A stretch of DNA of 64,000 nucleotides from Lagopus muta (lineage: Eukaryota > Chordata > Aves > Galliformes > Phasianidae), in NCBI RefSeq assembly GCF_023343835.1, contig NC_064433.1, forward strand, positions 68,966,032-69,030,031. Reading direction: 5' to 3'. Positions within the stretch are counted from its first letter, which is position 1, and the number at the start of each line of letters is the position of its first letter. This document shows, piece by piece, positions 41,301 through 50,519 of this stretch. The translations under genes were made by a program, and so were the position numbers. Under the pieces are notes generated by a model, which worked only from the letters and a program-made list of their open reading frames with translations, did no database searches and had not been told where the DNA came from.

Positions 41301-44300
41301 GGAAGCAGCGTATTACAGTAAATGAATACAGAAGAAATTCTGTTTTACTCCGGCAGAATAAGTTTAGATATGTTTACATTTCAAATGGCATGATAAATTC
41401 TTGTACTAAACAAAGCAAGAAAATTCAAGTGGAGTAAATGAACCAAAAACCTGGCTTTGAACAGCTATTCATTTCAGTCAGAGCTAAAAGTTCAATTCTG
41501 GATGCTCTCATTCCTCCATAGCTGAAGGCTAATATGGATTGATTTTGTGTATGAAGTGATCCAACCCTCCCTTCTCTGTCCTCTGTTCTTCCAGTCTCCA
41601 AAACTAGCTGGCTCCTAATGCTCCATAGACAAATAAATACTGCAGAAAGAAACACAACCTTTTTTTTTTTAAATAAACAAACAGGAAAAATTACAAGTTT
41701 TATTTTCTTACCTTGAGTTCATCAACCAAATTAAACGGGTTGCTTAAAAATTGATGCAAAGTAGTGGCATCCTTACAGATTTTCTAATTACACTCAGCTG
41801 TGATTACAGTTCCACCTGCCCAGTGGGAACAAAATATATTTTTTGCTTAATTTTTTTTTCTTGGTTTCATTGGTAATTCACTCCCTAGAAGAAAGTACCC
41901 TTTTTAGGAGGGAGAGAACTCAGTGGTTTCATGACCTTTTATTCCTCAGAAGAAATGGGTGAATTCACTTGGAATAAATACAAACCAAGCCAAAACATTG
42001 CGCAGGAAAATTTAAATCCAGATCTGACCTTTCTGAGATTCAGAATGAAAAGAAAAGGCGGAGGGGAAAGGTTGCCTCCATTTATCTTCTGTTATCTTCC
42101 TACAGTTTGCAAGTACAAAAATACCACAGCAGGGACTAAACCTTTATGGATGTGTGTTGTGGCAGAAACCAGATGAAGAGCAAAAATTGAAGGTTTACTG
42201 ACAGCAAGCTTGCTCCTGCAGCCTTTGTGCAGGCAGAGCTGCCAGGGCTTTCTCTGGATGATTTGACAAAGAAGATTGAAGAACCTGTGTGGCCACTGCT
42301 GAGGCTTCCTAGCAGGTCAAAGACTGTTGCCCTGATGGTGAGTGGGCTGGATCAAGAAAAGCAGTTTTTAAGAAAGCATGACAGTATACTGCCCTCCAAG
42401 TTCAGTGCTGAGATGTGGGGAATAGAGCAAAAGCAAGATGTAGTGAAGGGGGTGTTCACTGGAGAGGGGCCTGCAATTTCTGTGCCCACCAAAAATGGAG
42501 TGACACATGGAAGCCGTGAGCACAGCTGCCATCCCAGCTGCTTTGCTTTTGCCTTTGCTACCCCTTTCCAGGAGCCCAGCAAAGCATTAGTTGCCTCTGA
42601 TCAACTGTAAATGTGATCAAGAGGTAGTCACCCCTTCAGTCAGGAGGCCACATGCTGCTTCCCAGTGGGCTGCACAGCCAGCCTTGCTGTGATGGTCATG
42701 GTGGGCTGGGGCCCTGTCTGGCATTTTGTAGTACTGCCTATCCTGTGCAGCGTTCTGCTGCCTGGCAAAGTGCACTGCACTGTAGTTTTATGCAGCTGCA
42801 TCTGGGCCCACTGGATTGCGACGCTTGGAGATGCACTGCTGAGGAGATATCCCAGCCTGACAGCACTGTGCCTTTGGGTCTTCAGGTACTGTCATGCTGA
42901 AGCATGGCAGGCAGCTTTGTGGGCTTGGGCTAACATAAGAGAGCTTGTGATTTCGTAGGAGTAAAAGGTGGCTGAGGCTGCAGTTTCTCAGTGAGGGAAA
43001 GCTCTGTGCATCCTCCTCTAGGCTTCCCCTCTGCAATTGATGTTTCTTGCCTTGAAAATGTCGGCTTGGTGGCATTTGGTGTCTGACTATTTCCAAAGAC
43101 CAGAATATCTTAAAAGAAACTGAGATGCAGGTTTGAATGTGGAGCTGACCACAACTCCATTCATGAGAAGTCTTCAATTTATCCTTCTTTCCATTGATGT
43201 TCCCAAAATGAAGCATTTTTCACAGGAAAAGACTGAAGCAACTGCTGGCTGCAAGCCCAGCACCACTTGGCCTAGGATTTTCTGCATGAAGGAGCCGTGC
43301 ATCCTAGGAGTGCGTCCCAGGCCTTTCAGAACTGGGATCCCAGCTATCTGGCAAAGTGTCTGTGAGCAGTGCTTGAAATAAGTACTTCCAGCTTTCTGCT
43401 TAGGAGTTGGGAGCTCAGTCTGTGTGGGCTTCCAAGCTGCTGGCCCTATAGCAGCAAGCCTGATGGCTCAGGCATTTATGTGATGAAGGCCTTTTGTATC
43501 CTTGCTGTTTCCATGGCCAAGTATCTCAGTCTGCAGGGACCATTTCAGCGTGTGTATATGAAAAGAACGCACAGGGTCACTATTTTTGAGTTCCTCATGA
43601 AAGCTCTACCACACTAAACAGTACAGAGCCCAATACACAGCCACATGTTACATTCTGTTATCTCTAAAAACTGGCAGATTTTCTTTTAAAAAATATATTC
43701 TTGTGATCCCAAGGGAGAAAGATCAGTTTTCTGTAAGAATCCTTTGTACTGAAGACTAGGCTTTTGTGACTTCTACAGGGCTGTGAGTTTTGTTCCAGAG
43801 AGCTATAGTGCCATTAAAGTAACAGTCACACAGTACCACTGGAGTCAGAGATCCTCTGAATTTGCAGAGTTGTCTCTTGCATTGCTCAGTGCTGGAGCGA
43901 CCTTCCTGACTTATGCACAGGAGGTGGCAGTAATCTCAAGGCATGCTTCTTGTTTCCAGCCATGCTTACATTCTCATACACTAATTGTGAAGCCAGGATA
44001 TCACTTGTAACTAACTGCTGGCCAGCAGTGCAGTTTATTAGGAACTCAGCAGGTTACCGGAGTGGGTTCTTTGTGTTGGTGACCTTCCAAAGCAATCAGA
44101 GCCCTCTTGGAAGACCTTGAATAAAAAAAATATTTGGGTATAAGAAAAATAGCCCCGCGCAGCACACAGTTCCGATCTCCCAGGGTTCACAGATTTGGAA
44201 GGTACTGTACCATATATAACTGTAGATGACAGCACTGAGATACTGTAGCTGCTGGATCAAGGTCATGGTGTTCTGGGATCCAATTAAAATTATGCAAGAT

Positions 44301-47300
44301 AAGCAATTTAGGAAAGAATTCATATAGAGTTTAGGAAGAAAAAAAATTCATGTGCGTTATGAGCTCAGTTACTTTGTAAGATTAAGTTTTTGCTATCTCA
44401 TGATCTTGTAATAAAAGCACCAAGTATTTTAAACACTTCATTTGCTCATTGATCAGGATTCTGAAGACCTCAGGTTCTAAATCACAACTACAAGGCTGAC
44501 TGCATTTAACAGTGAAGCTGTGTGTTTGCCTCGCAGTTCATATCAATTGTGTGATGTATGCTGTTTGCAATGATCTGTGAATTTGGTGAGTGGGCAACAG
44601 TGAAACCTGGCATGGGCACGTCTGCTCTTTGGAAGCCCACCACATGCCTGGAGGGGATGTGAATGGAATGCCATACTGGCACAGGTCCTGTAACCAAGAG
44701 CATATGACCACTGTGCTCTTTTGGATTGCAACATTACCTTTAGTTCCCCAAACCTACATGGAGATAATGAGGAATAATATGAGCTGAACTGCCTGCTTAT
44801 GGGATGCTTCATATTTTAGAAGAGGATGTAGTGGGCCTATTCCTATTTCAATTGTCTCCTAATTTCAATCTCCTGAAGGACTAGGATAGAAGATGTAGCT
44901 ATCTTCTGTATTTTAAGAACTGATTATGTTGTTGTGCTTAGTAAACTGAAAAATTCTCTCCCTTTTTTTCCCCCTGTCTGTATTAAAACTTTTCCTGAAG
45001 AGTTAGCTAACCAAGAAAGCAGGGACCGTGGTGACAAAGGATGATGGAGAAAGAGGAAGGGAAAAAGGTAGGCACAGTCAATGAGCAAGTTAAGAAATGT
45101 CCAGTAGATGTGGGAGGACATGGATGTTTGCTGTAGTTCAGGTGGTCCTTTGCTCACAATGCAGGTCTCTGTTTCTGCTAAGAAAGTCTCCTAAGACCAT
45201 TCTAGCTGCTCAAACTGTGAAGGGAATGCTTAGGAAGCTGGCCCTGATCTGCTGTGGTTTGTAGTGATTATGGTTGTCCTTAGCTGGAGTAAGTTGGTGT
45301 ATCTCCAAGGCAGGCGGTGCCTGTGGGTAGGGTCTGAAGTTCTGCAGGATGAACTGTGCTTGGAAGTGTTGCTGCAGAAGTCGCAAGGGGGGCAGGTCAC
45401 CTCTTTCTAGCAGAATCCAGAAAGGTTCTACCTTCTTCTGCTTGCTTAGGAAGGAGGTCCAGCATTTCTTCTTTCTATCAGTGTAAAGTACAAAGAAACC
45501 TTGTGTGTGCATGCCCCACGTGCAGCTGACAGAGCAGAAACGCCAGCGTTCTCTGATGGGCAGCACTGGTGGTCGCAGCAGTTCAGGAGGGCATAGGAAG
45601 TCTTTCAGAGGCTTAGGGGGCCCAGTAAAGTCAGTTGTGCCCTATAAATCAGTGCTCAGCTGTGACGAGGGCAGAGGTAAAAGAAACGGCCAGCAAAGCC
45701 GATGATGCCCTATGACCAGTCTCAAAAATGCCAGGTAGAAACTGCCCTTGAGAGTTCCTTTATCTCCAGGGGCTGCAAAATGAGTGGGATGGAGGGGGTG
45801 GGGTGTAAATAGACCCTATGTAGTTTTATACTGTCTTTATTCTCTTTATTCTTTGTTTTCTGACGATAGAGGAGCTTTATGTGACTATTGTAGCAAAGGA
45901 ACTGATGAGTCATAAGGTTCGTTTTCCCTTCCACTCTTCATCCTTTTCCTGACAGCCTCATCTCCCTCTGCCCTTCCATGCTGCGCCTTTAAGAAGAGTG
46001 GTTTTTCCAAAGACTAATTCCTGAGCTTTGGCATGTGCTTAGGCATGCCCCAAGTTTTGTGGTGTGCTTTATGAAAAACTGCAGTGGGGAGCTTTTTAAC
46101 TCCTTGCTGCCATAGGTGTGCTTTTCCTCTTTGTTCTTTGCTTGCAGAGCATGCACTGTTCAGCGTTTCTGTAACGATTTCTGTTCTCTTCCCCAAAAGG
46201 GAAGGGGATATATATGCATATACATATAAATACATGTAAATATTTTTTCTCCAGTTAAAATTTGTATTTATTCAGTCGCTTTTTACATGCCAAGGCTGTG
46301 CTGAATAAAGCTGACATGGCAGATTCTCTTCCTCATTATGTCCCCATGCTTGCACCATTCCTTCCGCAGTGCTAACCTGTCAGCAGAACAGCTGACCCAC
46401 AGTGGTAACAGCATTGGCAGCTTTATTAAGGATTTCATATATTGTGAATTTCTTAGGGTCCCTGCTCATGAACATTATTTTTTGTTTTTCTTTCCCATCT
46501 CATCGCAATCCATAGGAAACTTGTAAGAAGCCAGCAAGATTGTATTGTAGAAACTGGTATAATGTTAAGTAAATACAATGTAGGTTTTTTTTTTTTTCTT
46601 TTTTTTAGGCAAATCTCATTTTTTGAAACTGTTTGGAGGAGGTCTGCCTAGAATTTTGCTGGCAGTTTCAAGGCCCCAGCTCCCAAAGGATTAGTGCAGG
46701 CGTTACAGGCACATCAGCAGTAACTGCAGAGTTATGCAGGATCATTATACGTACACAATATATATTGGTGTTGTTTGAGGCCTGCAGGCAGTTCCAGGCA
46801 AGCAGTGTTGTTGCCCTGCAGGATGCCTGACTTCATCTCAGGCTCTGTGGAAACTGAGGGATGTACCAGTCACCCATGGGATGTGGGACCCCATATGAAA
46901 GAAAGCAGTTCTGAGTAGAGACAGGCCTGGTTTGATGGGGAGATGCTGGAAGGGTGGGAGGGTGGGAGCAGGTGCTGGCGCTGGTTCTTCCTGCTGCACT
47001 GAGGTAGCTGTGGGACTTTGTTGAAATCACGTAACCTTTGTGCCGCAAGCTTCTTGCAAGTAAAATGACATTAGCACAGGATACCGTGTACAGAGATTAA
47101 CCAAATTAATGGAATAGTGCTTTAGAGCCTCTGCTCCACAAGTGTGCTGAGCCAAGTTGTTCTGTTTAAGAAGCTTGTTACAGAGCCCATGGAGGGCCTC
47201 TGCCTGCCAGCCTCCCCCTCCCAGCCACCCTGGTCAGGGCTCTCAGCCCTCTTGGGGAACAATAGTGAGTGCTCTCTGCCATTCATCCCCTCAGTCACTG

Positions 47301-47909
47301 GGCTGTGATTACTTCACCAGTGACTCCGGAGGAGCGGCTGCCTACAGGCCCCATTGAAGAGTACTGCATCACACTCTGGCCACCCTGGCCCTGCAGCATC
47401 CCCTGGGAAATATGCTGAAACAAGCACTTCAAACACCAGGCTCCCTTGGCATCTCTGCTGCCTGCTCTCTGGGTAGCCTTGCACCTCACCTTTTTCCTCT
47501 TCACTGGGAATACCAAAGTGCGGACCCTGTGTTCTGCCTTAGTACCCCAGAGCTCTTCAGGCTGAATTAATGAATGCCATGAAGTCCATGATGTGCCAGG
47601 ATGTACAGCAAAATGTAAATGTGAAGTAGGGCTTTGTAATTACGGGTGAGGTAACCCTTGTTGAGAGTGATTCGTTTTATCATAAGTCAACATTTGATCA
47701 GGTGGAGTCATAGGAAGGAGCAGGAAGCATAGACCAAGCCTGCCCTCTGCTACCTTTGTCAGAAATGTTTCAGGAAACTGGAATGCTGCTTTTCCCTTGT
47801 GCTGTGTGCTTGCTAGATGCTGAGTCCAGTGCTGGCTAAGGATGGGGTGGCATGAAAACAGTCTGACTGCCTTGTATGTTTCAACATACAGAGGGAAAAA
47901 AGATTTTTT
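38364..47909 (+). other. PRR5: Presumed PRR5 intron 1, no confirmed exon
   Basis: Intronic sequence with short homopolymer tracts (near 41188-41197, 41660-41669 and 46585-46609). A possible enhancer-like segment at about 39650-40010 and a possible cryptic exon at 42222-42337 are described as findings. Other frames, up to 142 codons antisense near 42788-43216, have no recognisable domain. Confidence 0.5.
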
Positions 47910-48190
47910 TTGACAGGACAAGGAGGAATGGTTTTAAACTAAGACAAAGGAGGTTTAGGTTAGATATTAGAAGGAAGTTTTTCACACAGAGGGTGGTGAC
48001 ACACTGGAACAGGTTGCCCAAGGAGGTTGTGGATGCCCCATCGCTGGAGGCATTCAAGGCTGGATGTGGCTCTGGCAGCCCCGTCTATTGAATGGTGACC
48101 CTGCACATAGCAGGGGGTTGAAACTAGGTGGTCTTTGAGGTCCTTTTTAACCCAGGCCATTCTATAATTTTATGATGATTCTATGATTCT
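47910..48190 (+). mobile_element. CR1 LINE 3' end, sense
   Basis: The blocks match the copy at 35483: GGAATGGTTTTAAACTAAGA, AAGTTTTTCACACAGAGG, ACTGGAACAGGTTGCCCAAG, GCATTCAAGGCTGGATGTGG, CTGCACATAGCAGGGGGTTG. It ends with two tail units around GATGATTCTATGATTCT. It is about 280 bases, 5'-truncated, with a small internal deletion at AAGGC/TGGATG relative to the copy at 35483. It sits 2.1 kb upstream of the first PRR5 coding exon, on the same strand. Confidence 0.93.
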
Positions 48191-49930
48191 CTTTGCAGTG
48201 CTGGCTGGCGCATCCAGCACAACAGCTCTTTGGATTTGATCAATTTATGAAGTGGAGGATTTCGAGAGGAAAAAAAGGCAGATGAAATATTATTATGTAG
48301 CTGCTGGCGTGCTGGCATCGTTAGGGTGCAGTACACAAAATCTTCAGTATTGCCAAGGAAAGAAAGAGTTAAAAAAAATGCAGAGGTTTAATTCAGGATA
48401 ATAACATTTGCAAGGCCTGTCGAATTGACAGCACGTGAGCAACACAAAAGCAACCAAGCTAGGTGGAAAATGAAATTAGATGGAATCCTATTGCCAGAGG
48501 TTTATCTAACTTGTGTCCCTTAAAGGGGTAGGTGCACTTTTATCGGAAGCTTCACCTCCAGTCTGGTCTCGCTGGCTATGTTGTCCACAGAAATTGGATG
48601 CCCTTCATCCTCTGTGAACAAAGCACTGTTCTGCTGTGTCTACTTTTGGTGGCTGATTTGTCTCATTCCTCAGAATACAGCAGTGTATTGTTGTGTTTGT
48701 TTCCCTTAGTGGCTGTGTACACAGTAGATTGTTGTTTGTCTGAGGGATTCACACATCTGGAAGAGACCAGGAATAGCAGTGCCTTTGTCTATAAGTCAGA
48801 TTTGGAGCTGTAGGTCCCTTCCAAAATGCAAAGTTACATATTGTCTGCTGCAGTGCTTGTTTGTGTACTCAGATTTTTGGATTGGAGAGGGCAATGAGTA
48901 TTAGCACTGACCCAAACAGTGGATACTATTACCACTACTAAAACTAGTGCAGGGTAAAAAATATATATATTTTTTTTCCTGTGCAATTCAGCTACTACTT
49001 CCCACAAAGGTACTACCAAATATAATTTTGGGAAGTAGATATTGATACACAAGAAGCTTGGCTGAGTTTTGGTGAGTAGCAAAAGAAATTAGCTATTATT
49101 GAGATATTTCAATAACTGATGCAGAGAGGGCAGATCTCATGGTTGAAAAAACAAATCAGTTCTCCTGTAATATCATCCTTGAGATACTATTTGAGCACAA
49201 AAAAATCTACTTGTAGCCTGGATCTAGACAGTAAGTTATCACAGATGAAAACAGAAAAGGAGAAGACAAGTCCTTCTGTACTGCAGCCCTCTTCTCTGCC
49301 AGGCTGAGCCCTCACAGCTCTCACAAGATGCTTTGCAGTGACAGGAGTGGTCGTTGCACTGCAGCTCACTCTTGTTGCAGCCTGCATACTTTCTGAGGGA
49401 GCTGTCGCGGTCCTGTTAGCTCCTTCCCCACTGGGGAGTGAGGCTGTCCTGGGCACAGAGCAGAACCTGGAGTGAGCAGCAGCAAACTAAGCGAGGTGGG
49501 ATCTTGTAGCAGCATAGCCTCAGCCCCAGTGCTCTGAGAGATTTCTCCTTTGAACATAAGGCACTTAGGGCTTCTAAAGGAGCTTGCTATGCCCCAAGTC
49601 ATGCAGTTGCTACATTATTCTACAAAGAGACAGAAAGACCAGGCATCAGACTCACCAAAAACTCCTCAAAAGGGCACAACCACACTTCCAGTTTCCGTCC
49701 TGCTGCTGTTCTGTGTGTGAGCGCTCTTGGTGCCGCGATACTGTGTGTATGTCTGTACGAGTGAGGCAGCGAGAGCACATGAGTGCAGTGTTGTAACATG
49801 GCAGGGCACAGGCAGTTATGAAACTTTCCAATAAACTCTCTGCGCGTCAGTATTGGTCGCTTGGGTGTTGTTTTTTTTTTTTACTTTTTTTTTTTTCTTG
49901 TGTGTGTGTGTGTCTGTTGCCTCCAGTTTC
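48191..49930 (+). other. PRR5: Presumed PRR5 intron 1, distal part
   Basis: AT-rich until about 49300, then rising in GC toward the first coding exon. A pyrimidine/T-rich run with (GT)n lies at about 49868-49914. No exon was recognised. Confidence 0.5.
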
Positions 49931-49939
49931 ATTTCCATC

Positions 49940-50275
49940 ACGATCTCAGAGAGGCGGGCTCAGCAGAGCTAGCAGGGCTGGGCCCCAGGGGAACGCAGGT
50001 CCCGGGGCAGGTGGAGCGCCCCAGGGCTCTGGGCCCTGGCTCTGGGGTGGGAGCAGCCCTGTGCTGGGGGCTGTGGGCTATAGGGGCCCCTTCAAAGTGC
50101 CTGAGCCGCAGCCGGGAGCTCGGCTTTTGTTTTTTAAAAGGACTGGAGAAATTATTAACCACAATTCATGACGTCAGAGTTGATCTGATTAAAGGTTTGT
50201 TTTCTTGCTGGCAGAGGTGTGCTCCGTAGAGACTGGTTCTCTCTTCTTTTTTTTTTAAGTTTCTTTTTTGAACAG
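49940..50275 (+). promoter_or_regulatory. PRR5: Candidate proximal PRR5 promoter (GC-rich, CRE, TATA-like)
   Basis: GC content rises sharply at about 49950-50120, with G-rich and GGGCCC-type motifs but few CpGs. A TATA-like TTTTTAAAAG follows at 50131-50140, and a perfect CREB/ATF palindrome TGACGTCA at 50169-50176. The translation start is 213 bases after the CRE. The same stretch ends in a long T-rich tract and AACAG at 50271-50275, which could instead serve only as the acceptor of a leader exon spliced from the CpG island. Both uses are possible in alternative transcripts. The promoter role is inferred. Confidence 0.4.
50169..50176. promoter_or_regulatory. Perfect CRE palindrome
   Basis: TGACGTCA is the consensus for CREB/ATF dimers. 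It stands in a CpG-poor context, where the central CG is usually lost by methylation and decay. It is 213 bases before the PRR5 start codon. Confidence 0.6.
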
Positions 50276-50299
50276 CAAACGGAGGGAACTGCTCGCATT

Positions 50300-50339
50300 G
50301 CTGCTGCTGCTGCTGCTCCAGCTGCGCGTGTGTGTGTGT
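50300..50339 (+). repeat. PRR5: (GCT)6 and (GT)6 repeats in PRR5 leader
   Basis: Six GCT units (50300-50317) are followed after ten bases by six GT units (50328-50339). Both lie within 100 bases upstream of the start codon and, if transcribed, in the 5' UTR. Confidence 0.85.
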
Positions 50340-50346
50340 AAACAGG

Positions 50347-50361
50347 ATGGTGTATCTGTAG
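50347..50361 (+). CDS. Four-codon upstream ORF in PRR5 leader
   Basis: ATG-GTG-TAT-CTG-TAG, encoding MVYL, ends 27 bases before the PRR5 ATG. The context is fair, with A at -3 and G at +4 (ACAGGATGG gives G at -1, G at -2, A or C nearby). It could lower or regulate PRR5 translation by ribosome stalling or reinitiation. Whether it is translated cannot be seen from sequence. Confidence 0.35.
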   Translation: MVYL

Positions 50362-50388
50362 CTGCCACGCGCAAACACACATTTGACC

Positions 50389-50519
50389 ATGAGGACTCTT
50401 CGCAGGTTGAAGTTCATGAGTTCGCCCAGCCTCAGTGATCTGGGCAAGAGAGAGCAGGCAGCCTTGGATGAGCGGGGGACCCAGCAGCGACGGGCCTGCT
50501 CCAACGCTACCTGGAACAG
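50389..50519 (+). CDS. PRR5: PRR5 (Protor-1) coding exon 1, residues 1-43
   Basis: Encodes the N terminus of PRR5/Protor-1, a subunit of mTOR complex 2 that binds Rictor and influences phosphorylation of AGC kinases such as SGK1. The exon starts MRTLRRLKFMSSPSLSDLGK and ends in a segment containing ERGTQQRRAC and NATWN. These match the mammalian protein as I recall it almost residue for residue, with a small difference in the low-complexity stretch around residues 22-27. The start has A at -3 (GACCATGA). The exon ends AACAG followed by GTAAGC at 50520, leaving phase 2 (AG of a Ser codon), which the next exon completes with T. No in-frame ATG precedes it before a stop. PRR5L is the main paralogue to exclude; the RRLKFMSSPSLSDL start favours PRR5. 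Confidence 0.93.

Larger units (their letters stand above)
50276..50388 (+). other. PRR5: PRR5 5' untranslated segment of first coding exon
   Basis: Begins after the T-rich tract and AACAG ending at 50275 if the exon is spliced; its true 5' end may lie upstream if a proximal promoter is used. A competing AAG sits at 50257-50259. The leader holds (GCT)6 at 50300-50317, (GT)6 at 50328-50339, and one upstream ATG at 50347 that opens a four-codon frame closed by TAG at 50359-50361. Confidence 0.6.
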
